Of a stretch of DNA of 19,611 nucleotides, positions 7,770 to 15,500 are shown in pieces. Within the stretch, counting starts at the first letter, position 1. Every line of letters begins with the position of its first letter. Source of the DNA: Sulfurimonas sp. GTDB taxonomy: Bacteria > Campylobacterota > Campylobacteria > Campylobacterales > Sulfurimonadaceae. Position numbers and translations under genes: made by a program. The DNA is taken from positions 1 to 19,611 of the forward strand of contig JAMOMX010000015.1 in assembly GCA_027066935.1 (NCBI GenBank), in the 5' to 3' direction. The notes beneath the pieces were generated by a model. It was given only the letters and a program-made list of their open reading frames with translations. It was not told where the DNA came from and searched no databases.

Positions 7770-8147
7770 ATGAAATATGGAGAAAAAATAGTTAGTGAAT
7801 TTGATATAGACAAAGATTTAGAAATTTGGCCAAATCAACACAAAAGAGATTATCTTATAAAGATGACACTGCCTGAGTTTTCATGTCTTTGTCCTAGAAG
7901 TGGATATCCAGATTATGCAACTATATATTTAGAATATACGCCAGATGAATGGGTAGTAGAGTTAAAAGCAATAAAGCTATATATTAACTCTTTTCGTGAT
8001 AAACATGTAAGCCATGAAAACTCTGCTAATGAGATATATGAAGTACTTGATAAAAAACTAAAACCAAAATATATGAAAGTTATTGCTGATTATAATCCTA
8101 GAGGAAATGTTCATACCATTATAGAGATTGATTCCTCAAAGCTTTAA
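7770..8147 (+). CDS. queF: NADPH-dependent 7-cyano-7-deazaguanine reductase QueF
   Basis: Reduces preQ0 to preQ1 in the queuosine tRNA modification pathway. At 125 residues it is the short, single-domain (YkvM-type) form. EFSCLCPRSGYPDYAT holds the nucleophilic Cys41, which forms the thioimide, and Asp48, equivalent to Cys55 and Asp62 of the B. subtilis enzyme. VELKAIKLYINSFRDKHVSHE is the QueF family motif with substrate-binding Glu64 and His82. NPRG at 109-112 closes the active-site region. AGGG precedes the ATG. Its position between the GGDEF/EAL gene and dnaG suggests read-through from upstream, while dnaG carries its own -10 box. Confidence 0.94.
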   Translation: MKYGEKIVSEFDIDKDLEIWPNQHKRDYLIKMTLPEFSCLCPRSGYPDYATIYLEYTPDEWVVELKAIKLYINSFRDKHVSHENSANEIYEVLDKKLKPKYMKVIADYNPRGNVHTIIEIDSSKL

Positions 8148-8159
8148 GTACCATATTGA

Positions 8160-8165
8160 TATAAT
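8160..8165 (+). promoter_or_regulatory. -10 box of dnaG, placing the transcript start near the ATG
   Basis: Perfect TATAAT lies exactly six bases before the dnaG ATG, the same spacing as at ruvC. There is no Shine-Dalgarno sequence between it and the start codon, so transcripts from this site would be leaderless or nearly so. Confidence 0.55.
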
Positions 8166-8171
8166 CATATT

Positions 8172-9824
8172 ATGATTACCCAAGACTCCATAGAAGCCTT
8201 AAAGGCACAACTTGATGTTGTTGATGTTGTAGGCTCATATGTTGAGCTTAAAAAAGCTGGCGCTAACTATAAAGCACCTTGCCCTTTTCACGATGAAAAA
8301 ACAGCATCATTTGTTGTAAGTCCACAAAAACAAATATATCATTGTTTTGGATGTGGCGCTGGTGGCGATAGCATCAAGTTTATAATGGAGTATGAAAAAC
8401 TTAACTACCCAGAAGCATTAGAAAAACTTGCAGACACTTATAATTTTAGCCTAACACATACAGATAACAAATACAATAAACCTCGCTCACAGCTTATGGA
8501 TAAATTAAATGAGTATTATCAAAATTTGCTAATATCAAAACAAACAGCATTAGAGTATATTAAAGAACGCGGAATTTATGAATCTTCAGTAGAGAAATTT
8601 GGAATTGGATATGCTCCAGATACCTCTTCAACTATAAATTATATAAAATCTCAAATGTTTACAATGAATGAAGCTCTAGAGATGGGTGTTATTGGATATG
8701 ATGGAGGTAGAAATTTCGCTCGTTTTATTGAGCGTATAACTTTTCCAATTCATTCGCCAAATGGTAGTATAGTTGGTTTTGGTGGGCGAACTATATCGGG
8801 ACACCAAGCAAAATATGTAAACTCCCCAGAGACTGTTTTTTTTAATAAATCAAGATTACTTTATGCCTATCATCATGCAAAACAAACACTTCATAAAACA
8901 AAAGAGATAATTATTACAGAGGGTTATCTTGATGTTATTATGTTGCATCAAGCTGGATTTACAAATGCTGTTGCAACTTTAGGGACAGCACTTACAGAAC
9001 AACATCTTCCACTTCTTAGAAAAGGTGAACCAAGAGTTATTATGGCTTATGATGGGGATAAAGCTGGACGCGCAGCTGCACTTAAAGCATCACGACTTTT
9101 GAGTGCTGGTGGCTTTAGCGGCGGTGTGGTTATTTTTGATGGTGGACTTGATCCTGCTGATATGGTTAAAGATGCAAGAGTTGAAGAGTTGGCGAATATG
9201 TTTAGGTCTACTAAAGCATTTATAGAGTTTGTACTTGATGAGTTGATGAGTTTATATGATTTTAATGATCCAAAAGCAAGAGAAAGGTGTCTTAGTGAGG
9301 GTATTGGGTATTTAAAAACTTTATCACCTCTTTTACAAGAACAATATAAATCATATTTAGCATCTAGACTTGGAATAAGTCCATCTTTTGTAAGACTAAC
9401 AAACAAAACTAACACAACTCAAATGTTAAATTCAATGCAATCAGATAATTATCGTGATATGTGGGAGCTTAGTTTAGTTAAAACCGTAATGGAAAAACCA
9501 CAAATGGTGGAACAAATTTTAGATGTTTTAGACCCATCATTATTAAAGTTTCATCAACATGAGTTCTCTTTAGCGCTCTCTGGTAGATTTGATGAACCAC
9601 AGCTTATGGCAATCTCTGTAGATGATAGTATTAAAGCTTTAGTAGATGATGAATCACTCCGAGCAGAGTTGATTGTATTTTTGACTAAGTATTATGAGAG
9701 AGAATTAAAAAAAATAAATTTACAAACAAATATTTCATTTGAGGAAAAAGCTTTTTATATCCGTAGGTTTCGTGGGAAAATATCTAAGCTAAAAAGTGGC
9801 GAGTTAGTAGCTTTTAATGATTGA
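8172..9824 (+). CDS. dnaG: DNA primase DnaG
   Basis: Synthesises RNA primers at the replication fork, working with the DnaB helicase. The zinc domain is complete: Cys37, His40, Cys58 and Cys61 in APCPFHDE and HCFGCGAGG. The TOPRIM catalytic core has Glu250 in TEGYLDVIM and Asp294/Asp296 in YDGDKAG. The C-terminal 130 or so residues form a divergent helical domain expected to bind DnaB. The length, 550 residues, fits the phylum. The N-terminus MITQDSIEALKAQLDVVDVVG is canonical, so the ATG is firm even though no ribosome site precedes it. Confidence 0.96.
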   Translation: MITQDSIEALKAQLDVVDVVGSYVELKKAGANYKAPCPFHDEKTASFVVSPQKQIYHCFGCGAGGDSIKFIMEYEKLNYPEALEKLADTYNFSLTHTDNKYNKPRSQLMDKLNEYYQNLLISKQTALEYIKERGIYESSVEKFGIGYAPDTSSTINYIKSQMFTMNEALEMGVIGYDGGRNFARFIERITFPIHSPNGSIVGFGGRTISGHQAKYVNSPETVFFNKSRLLYAYHHAKQTLHKTKEIIITEGYLDVIMLHQAGFTNAVATLGTALTEQHLPLLRKGEPRVIMAYDGDKAGRAAALKASRLLSAGGFSGGVVIFDGGLDPADMVKDARVEELANMFRSTKAFIEFVLDELMSLYDFNDPKARERCLSEGIGYLKTLSPLLQEQYKSYLASRLGISPSFVRLTNKTNTTQMLNSMQSDNYRDMWELSLVKTVMEKPQMVEQILDVLDPSLLKFHQHEFSLALSGRFDEPQLMAISVDDSIKALVDDESLRAELIVFLTKYYERELKKINLQTNISFEEKAFYIRRFRGKISKLKSGELVAFND

Positions 9825-9874
9825 TAATTATTTATCTCCTCTTGCTTATTATAAAAACAACGGTATTTTTTTGA

Positions 9875-9880
9875 TATACT
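9875..9880 (+). promoter_or_regulatory. Candidate -10 box upstream of the 140-residue GGDEF-like gene
   Basis: TATACT in the context TTGATATACT, with a start site expected near 9887 and a leader of roughly 47 bases. Supported only by motif and position. Confidence 0.4.
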
Positions 9881-9903
9881 AACAGCATATTTTTTTTACT
9901 TAA

Positions 9904-9928
9904 CCTCCTTAAAAATTAAAACAAGGGA
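9904..9928 (+). promoter_or_regulatory. Leader with an anti-Shine-Dalgarno-like element facing the ribosome site
   Basis: CCTCCTT at 9904-9910 is followed by AAGGGA at 9923-9928, the ribosome site of the next gene. CCTT and AAGG can form a four-pair stem, extended by one U-G pair, with a loop of about twelve bases. It could partly mask the ribosome site. The stem is short, so this is tentative. Confidence 0.3.
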
Positions 9929-9933
9929 ATAAT

Positions 9934-10356
9934 ATGGCTGGTGTGCATTTTTCGTATGAAAACTTTAAACAACTTATCCGTTTAAACATAGGGATAGCTG
10001 AGAGGCTTGATGAAAATCGTGCTGAGAGTTTAACTCTTTTATATTGTGATTTCAACTCCTTTACTCAAGAAGAGATAGATACAAGTTTAAGAGATATTTT
10101 AAGAAATTCTGATTCAATTATAAATTATAATGGTGATTATTTTTTTGTACTACCATATACAGATAAGTATGGAGCTAATATTGTTAAAACACAATTTGAT
10201 GATTTTTTTGGCACACAGCTTACTAATTTTTTAGTTTCGTATCCAGCAGATGGAGAAACATCTGAAGAGATTATAGAGTTTATGCAAAATAGTATAAGTC
10301 GTTTTTGCAAAAAAGATCTAATCTATTTAGATGAGTTATATATCTTAAATGAATAA
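9934..10356 (+). CDS. Stand-alone degenerate GGDEF-like protein
   Basis: A 140-residue cytoplasmic protein with no signal peptide or membrane segment. The stretch LRNSDSIINYNGDYFFVLPY (56-75) aligns by eye with the core of a GGDEF domain, where R-SD-(x)-GGDEF-vvLP is usual; here the loop reads NGDYF. LYCDFNSFT (37-44) fits the preceding strand that normally supplies metal ligands, and VSYPADGETSEEI (101-113) fits the late GGDEF strand and helix. The sequence is shorter than a full 160-170 residue domain and lacks the N-terminal LTGLxNR. It is unlikely to make c-di-GMP; a regulatory or structural role is possible. AAGGGA lies five bases before the ATG. The 3' end overlaps the convergent neighbour by 34 bases. 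Confidence 0.65.
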   Translation: MAGVHFSYENFKQLIRLNIGIAERLDENRAESLTLLYCDFNSFTQEEIDTSLRDILRNSDSIINYNGDYFFVLPYTDKYGANIVKTQFDDFFGTQLTNFLVSYPADGETSEEIIEFMQNSISRFCKKDLIYLDELYILNE

Positions 10357-10586
10357 TCTTTTGAATTGATATAAAAAGTTATAGCATCAGCTATAACTTG
10401 TTCTTTATAGAGTTTCTTGTCACATACATGCCTACACTTTATTTTTTCATTTTCACTAATTTTTATATATAGTTTATTTTTGCTTGAATTAAATATATTT
10501 GCTTGGTGTGGTGGTGTTATAATACTCTCAAAAGGACTTTGAGCATTTAAAAATAGTGGTAAAATTAAATATATTAGCCATCTCAT
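10323..10586 (-). CDS. Small exported protein of unknown function
   Basis: 87 residues beginning with a short signal peptide (MRWLIYLILPLFLNA, cut likely before Gln16). The mature part is about 70 residues, lysine-rich, with a CRHVC pair near residues 51-55 that could form a disulfide or bind metal. I recognise no family. There is no convincing ribosome site before the ATG. The 3' end overlaps the convergent GGDEF-like gene by 34 bases and contains a perfect 10-base inverted repeat. The signal peptide argues that it is a real gene, but translation is less certain than for its neighbours. Confidence 0.55.
   Translation of the reverse strand: MRWLIYLILPLFLNAQSPFESIITPPHQANIFNSSKNKLYIKISENEKIKCRHVCDKKLYKEQVIADAITFYINSKDYSFKIYNSSK
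10376..10399. terminator. Perfect 10-bp hairpin between convergent genes
   Basis: AAGTTATAGC (10376-10385), loop ATCA, then GCTATAACTT (10390-10399). On the minus strand the stem runs directly into five T residues, so it has intrinsic-terminator form there; on the plus strand it lies 20 bases past the stop of the GGDEF-like gene with a weaker GTTCTTTAT tail. It is inside the 3' coding part of the minus-strand gene, which is unusual. Confidence 0.45.
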
Positions 10587-10612
10587 GAGACCAATATCGG
10601 ATAATTTTTAAA

Positions 10613-10631
10613 TACCTAAAAAAATTAGGTA
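10613..10631 (-). terminator. Weak hairpin downstream of the SPOR-like/barrel gene
   Basis: TACCTAA and TTAGGTA form a 7-pair stem with a five-base loop, 24 bases past the stop of the minus-strand barrel gene. The tail on that strand (ATTTAAAAATT) is only partly T-rich, so termination would be weak. Confidence 0.35.
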
Positions 10632-10654
10632 ATCTTGGTTAAAAATATTCTTAA

Positions 10655-11455
10655 TTAGAATTTATATCCAATACCAATTGAATAATTATTTATATAATCA
10701 AACTCAACTTTTGAAGAGCTGTTAATATTAATAACATGATTAGTTAAAAATCCTTGATATTTTGTAAATATATAAAAACTATCAACCAAATCGTAGGAGA
10801 TTGCTAAATCAAATCCATAGAGTAAATTTTCACTTGCTGTAGAAGAGGAGTAGTTATTCATCTCTAGAGATGAATAACCAAGGATTAATCCTGATGCAAT
10901 GCTAAAATCAGTTGTTATATAATATTTATAGCTTACACCTGAATATATATTAAACATAGAGATATCATCTGTTGATGAATTTATATAGCCTAGAAAAATA
11001 GATATATTGTTATTAAAAGCATAACCACCCTCTAATATGTAGCTCATGGCAGAGGTTGATATTTTATTTATACTAGAGTTTTTAGAGTTATTTATTTTTG
11101 CATATCCAAGAGCTAAGTTAATAAAGAGATTTTTGTTATTTTTTTGAACATTGTAGTAGCTTTTTTTATGTGAAGGGATATATACAATTTTAGCCTTAGG
11201 AAATTTTGTTTTAATTTTAGCCAATGTTTGTTGCGTGTATTGTGAATCTGTAAATTTTTTGCTATATATATAGTACATATTTTGTAAATTTTGCACATAC
11301 ATTTTTTTTATACCAATCTTATTTAGATTCTTTTTAATTTTTGAAAGGTTAGATTCATTTTTTGTTTTTGTTATCAAGATACGCTCAAATTGATCTTGTG
11401 AGAACGCTATAGTTATACTTAAGCTTAAGATTATAAAATACTTTATTATTTGCAT
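10655..11455 (-). CDS. Outer-membrane beta-barrel protein with SPOR-like N-terminal domain
   Basis: 266 residues. A signal peptide (about 1-19) precedes a region of about 75 residues (FERILITKTK to AKIVYIP) with the beta-alpha-beta look of SPOR-type domains. From about residue 108 the sequence alternates polar and hydrophobic residues in strands of barrel length (FINLALGYAK, SYILEGGYAF, FSIASGLILGYSS, FDLAISYDL) and ends in GIGYKF, the terminal Phe typical of Bam-inserted porins. It looks like a small 8-stranded barrel with a periplasmic N-terminal domain; peptidoglycan contact is an inference. AAGGA lies about six bases before the ATG, and a sigma54-type promoter is placed to give a leader of about 26 bases. 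It is divergent from the lipoprotein/giant-protein genes. Confidence 0.75.
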   Translation of the reverse strand: MQIIKYFIILSLSITIAFSQDQFERILITKTKNESNLSKIKKNLNKIGIKKMYVQNLQNMYYIYSKKFTDSQYTQQTLAKIKTKFPKAKIVYIPSHKKSYYNVQKNNKNLFINLALGYAKINNSKNSSINKISTSAMSYILEGGYAFNNNISIFLGYINSSTDDISMFNIYSGVSYKYYITTDFSIASGLILGYSSLEMNNYSSSTASENLLYGFDLAISYDLVDSFYIFTKYQGFLTNHVININSSSKVEFDYINNYSIGIGYKF

Positions 11456-11492
11456 TATTTTCCTTTTTAGAGATACTTTTAAGGAATTAGTA

Positions 11493-11506
11493 GCAAAACT
11501 TATTCC
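11493..11506 (-). promoter_or_regulatory. Sigma54-type -24/-12 promoter for the barrel gene
   Basis: On the minus strand the sequence is TTGGAATAAGTTTTGCT: GG and GC separated by exactly ten bases, with TTGG and TTGCT as in the RpoN consensus. The start site would be near 11481, leaving a short leader that includes the AAGGA ribosome site. The middle bases (AAT instead of CAC) deviate. Confidence 0.6.
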
Positions 11507-11542
11507 AAATTAATCTATATCTTATTATTAATTATATAAACT

Positions 11543-11556
11543 GGAACATATATTGC
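11543..11556 (+). promoter_or_regulatory. Sigma54-type -24/-12 promoter for the lipoprotein/giant-protein genes
   Basis: Plus strand TGGAACATATATTGCT matches TGGCAC-N5-TTGC(A/T) at all but the fourth base, with exactly ten bases between GG and GC. The start site would be near 11568, leaving a leader of about 134 bases before the first lipoprotein. A nested inverted repeat (CATAT-ATTGC / GCAAT...ATATG, 11547-11582) overlaps the -12 element. Confidence 0.6.
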
Positions 11557-11648
11557 TGTTTGTGCTGCAATGCTGTAATATGTTTAATATTTACTGCTGA
11601 TTTAACAAAAAATATTTACTTTTGTGGTTTTTTTGTAAGGTAGATATT

Positions 11649-11684
11649 ATGGGTATAGTTTGTAAAAATTATATTTATATTTAA
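11649..11684 (+). CDS. Possible 11-residue leader peptide
   Basis: A short frame reading MGIVCKNYIYI begins after AAGG (nine bases spacing) and ends 17 bases before the first lipoprotein. It lies in the leader that the sigma54-type promoter would produce. Nothing beyond position and a weak ribosome site supports translation. Confidence 0.15.
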   Translation: MGIVCKNYIYI

Positions 11685-11701
11685 ATTTAAAAGGATGAAA
11701 T

Positions 11702-11887
11702 ATGAAGAAAATTGCTTTGACATTGGCTGGGTTACTAGTCATAATGTTAACAGGGTGTGAAGAGGGTTCTAGTACGTCAAATCCAACAACACAAAATGTA
11801 GATAATGGAACACCACCAGTTACATCTAACCCCGTTAATGCTAGAGGATTAACTCAGTTTCCAGCAGTTCCAGCAATACCGGAATAA
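11702..11887 (+). CDS. Small lipoprotein
   Basis: 61 residues with a type II signal peptide: positive MKK, a hydrophobic core and lipobox LTGC (16-19). The residue after the lipidated Cys is Glu, so retention in the inner membrane is not predicted and outer-membrane placement is likely. The mature 43 residues are Ser/Thr/Pro/Asn-rich and look unstructured, ending in PAVPAIPE. AAGGA lies six bases before the ATG. It is the first gene of a plus-strand run with a second lipoprotein 19 bases downstream and the 1251-residue exported protein after that. No family is recognised. Confidence 0.7.
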   Translation: MKKIALTLAGLLVIMLTGCEEGSSTSNPTTQNVDNGTPPVTSNPVNARGLTQFPAVPAIPE

Positions 11888-11906
11888 TGGTTTAAAAGGT
11901 TATCGA

Positions 11907-12494
11907 ATGAAAGCTATGGTATTAGTATTTGTAACTGTTATTTTCCTCGGTTGTGGGGTAGATACTGATTCAAATGGTGGGTATGTAACAAGTAATACAA
12001 ATAATACAAACACCGATACTGATACAAATACTAGTGATGACAGTAACAATACTACTAGTGGGGGCGGCGGTACAGTTATAGTTGATGATTCTTCATCATC
12101 AGGCTTTAGCAAGAGTGATGCTGAACTAGATCCAAACGCATGTATAATTAACGGTATATTTCAAGTAATTGATGATAGCAGTTTTGATCCAAATGCGGCA
12201 GCAGATTACGAGAATGGTCTTGAAATCACTTCGCAATATCCATATAGTTCAGATTTAGAAGCTACAAAAGTTGCTATTTTTTATCCAAATATAGGGGCAT
12301 TACTGTTAGATCAAACTATACATGCATATGAGGAATTCTACATATTTAGCTTTGATAAGGCATGGATTTCTAGCGATCTTCCAAGAGTTTATATAAGGAC
12401 GCCAAAAGACATATACGATGCTTATTCTTGTTATCGCTATGACTTAGATTCGGTAAGCAATGATTCTATCACTAAAACAAAAGTGTATAGATAA
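11907..12494 (+). CDS. Lipoprotein with Asn/Thr/Ser/Gly linker
   Basis: 195 residues. A short type II signal peptide ends in IFLGC (Cys16); Phe at -3 is a little off the usual Leu. An unstructured tether of about 50 residues (20-68), made mostly of Asn, Thr, Asp, Ser and Gly with a GGGG run, would hold a globular domain of about 125 residues away from the membrane. That domain has two cysteines (Cys79 and Cys175) that could pair. AAAAGG lies seven bases before the ATG. It is followed after 21 bases by the giant exported protein, so it could be its membrane-anchored partner (inference). I do not recognise the globular domain. Confidence 0.75.
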   Translation: MKAMVLVFVTVIFLGCGVDTDSNGGYVTSNTNNTNTDTDTNTSDDSNNTTSGGGGTVIVDDSSSSGFSKSDAELDPNACIINGIFQVIDDSSFDPNAAADYENGLEITSQYPYSSDLEATKVAIFYPNIGALLLDQTIHAYEEFYIFSFDKAWISSDLPRVYIRTPKDIYDAYSCYRYDLDSVSNDSITKTKVYR

Positions 12495-12515
12495 AAAATA
12501 AAAAAGGAATGAAAG

Positions 12516-15500
12516 ATGATGTTTAATTACAAAAAAAGTTTGTTAAGTCTAGCAACTGTTGCTGCATTAGCTGTAGCACCTGTTAGTGCTAACTATATAC
12601 CATTAGCAGATGCTACAGGTGCAGATGAGCAGTGGACACTGTTTGGGGTAACAGGTTTAAAGACAAGTGGAGCTGGCTCGGGAACAACAGCTGGTACATT
12701 TAGCATAGCAGACAATATAGCAAATGCTGTAAGTGATAATACTTTAGATGATTTATTTGTAAGTGGTTTGATAGCTTCTTCTTCTGAATCATTAGCTAGA
12801 GTGAAAGTTCTTTCACCTTTTTCATTGATAGAGGTTCGCGTAGATACAACAGGTGCAGTATTTAGTGAAACTGAACCAGTTCGTACAATGTATGTTACTA
12901 TGACTGAGGGTGGTGGACCTGCATTTGCATTTACTTACCGTGCCTCTTTAGAGGGTCATACTATGCAATACAGTACAAGTGCTGATGGTTCTAATGCTCA
13001 TAGCATAAAAATTAGCTCTGTAAACACATACAACAATCCAGGATTAGGTACAGTTATACAAGAGATAGCAGGGATCCCTGGTTCATCACTTAGTGGACTT
13101 TCAGATATGGTTGACTACAACCTTGATAACAATCCAGCTAACTCAGCTTATTATGATAGAGATGTACATCAAGATGTAGCAGGTGTAGGTGAATATCTTA
13201 GGGTTTACTCATATGATGCTATAAATGAAGTTTGGGAGCTTTATGACTCACGAAATGCAGCTGATGTAAATGACTTTAGTGAATTAAAAAAAGGTAAAGC
13301 TTATTGGGCAAAAATGAATAATCCAGCGAATTCTGGTGGTTTAGTTCTTGGTAGTTCATCTATCACTAGCTCAGAGTATACAGCTGCTGGTATTACTGAT
13401 GGTTGGAACTTGATGGCTTTTGATAATGCTAATCCATATATTCGTAAATCTGAAACAGGTTTTTTAGTTACTACAGATGGCGATGATGTTATTACTATTT
13501 ATGATGCTTCAGGAAATCATTCTGTAGCTATTGCAATAACAGACAATACAAATGAAGTTGCTACTTGTGATGAAATAAATATTGCTATAAAAAATGCAAT
13601 TTTAGATGGAACGATGCCAGCTAGCTTTGATTTAAGAGTTATCCCAACGGGAACAGCACAACAGTATGCTTTTTTATCTACAAAAAGATTTTTGCTAGAT
13701 GATTCTGGTACAGGTTCTATTGCTGCTGTAACAACCTTAGCAGGATTAGACCCTTTTGTTGTGAGCGATGCTCAAAACCCAACTGATGGTGAAGATTTAA
13801 CAATTGTAGATTTAGGTACAACTGCTGGTGCTATCAATGGTGGTACTATAGCTATGTCAAAATATGGTGAATATGCGCTGATTATAGAAGCATTGCATGG
13901 TGTAGGAACTGCCTCTGCGCAAGCAGCAAATGCTGCAAGAATTCACTTACAAAGTGCTGCTTCAAATGCTACAACAGTCTCTGCTCTTTCAGTAGATAAT
14001 GGTGGGGCAATAGCAACAACAGCAGCAACTTTATCTACAGATATTGGTGGGCATAATGCAGTGGCTACAGCTGTAGATACAAATCTTGATGCTACAGCTG
14101 ATAGTATTCTAATAGCTTCAGCTGAACCATTTTATGTAAGAGATCATACCTTTACAAGAGTATTTGAATATACTGATGTAGCTGAAGCTGAGGGTGAAAC
14201 AACAATCTCTGGTACAACAACAGCTGGCACTTATGCGGATACTGGAGCAGCACAAACAGCGGCTGCATTCATTACAGCTTTAGAGGGAGTAAACTCCATA
14301 CAGGGTGTAGTTGATGCTACCCAAATTGTGCTTATCTCTTCAGATGATGACTCAAATGAATTTACAGTTACTGAAAATACAGGTGCAACAGCGACTGTAG
14401 GTACACTTTTTGATCAATTAGTTGATGCTACAAATATAAATGATATATCTAAAGGTGCTGTAAAAGGTGTTTATTCATTAACATCATTTGCCTCTTCAAC
14501 ACTTACAAATACTTTAGAAAGCGGAAATGCTCTTACTAATTTAGATGCTATGGATGATGGAACAGATACAATTTTAGTAAGTGTTACTACACCTACTGGT
14601 ACTTATACAGAGGCTGCAGCTACAGCAATAACTGGTGTAGCTGGAGCAGTTAGTGTTTCAGACTTTACTACTTTTGTACAAGCACAGATTGAAGCATGGT
14701 TAGCTGAAAGCTCAATTTTATATGATTCTGTAACTGTTACAAATACAGACCCAGCAGTAGTTACTATAGTAAGTACAGAGGTTATAGATTTTACAATAAC
14801 TGCTACCTTAGTAGGTGGTTCAGTCGCTACTAACACTGCTATACCACTAGCAGCAAGCACAACATTAGGAAGATTAACAACAGTTGTTCCGGATTTAGCT
14901 GATGACTTAAAGTTCAATGCTATCTATGCACCTAACTATGTAACAGATGGACCTTTATATACTATGAAAGACACAAGCTATACGCTAAAGGCTTTAGTTA
15001 CAGGTACTACAGATCTAAGTGATGGTTCTGTTAATTGGGATAGTATTGATTTAACTCGTACTCCATCTGAATGGCTAGATTCACAAGACTACAACTTATT
15101 TAAAGTGAATGAAAATTCTGGTTATTGGTCATTTGTAGAAGCAGATAGTGGGTCAAATACATTAACAGTAGCAAATGCTGCTCTCTCACCAATAGTTTAT
15201 ACACATCGCTTTAATGAAACAGATGTTAATTATAATTCAGTTTCTGGTAATATTGCACTTACAATAGATGGTCTAGATGTAGATGATAGAGCTGTCCCTG
15301 TTGTTTCAGCTACCATTGCTGGTTCAACTATAGAACTTGCAAATATTAATGGTAGTAATATTTATACTGGTAAAGTAAGTTCTTATGAGATAGAATCTAT
15401 GGTTGCTGGATATAACTATGAGATACTTGCAAATGCAGCTGATGGGTTAGGGTATAACTTAAAAGCTGAAGATGTTGGTCTTATTGTTGATTTTACAAAA

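Noticed and set aside
10594..10599. CGATAT on the minus strand as a sigma28 -10 box for the 87-residue gene
   Set aside because: No TAAA at the right distance upstream, and the start codon would come almost at the transcript start; too weak to report.
11900..12112. A 70-codon minus-strand frame
   Set aside because: It is the complement of the Ser/Asp/Asn linker of the second lipoprotein; the Val/Leu/Pro runs are a product of that composition.
14603..14917. A 104-codon minus-strand frame inside the giant gene
   Set aside because: Antisense to the Thr/Ala-rich repeats, no ribosome site or recognisable motif.
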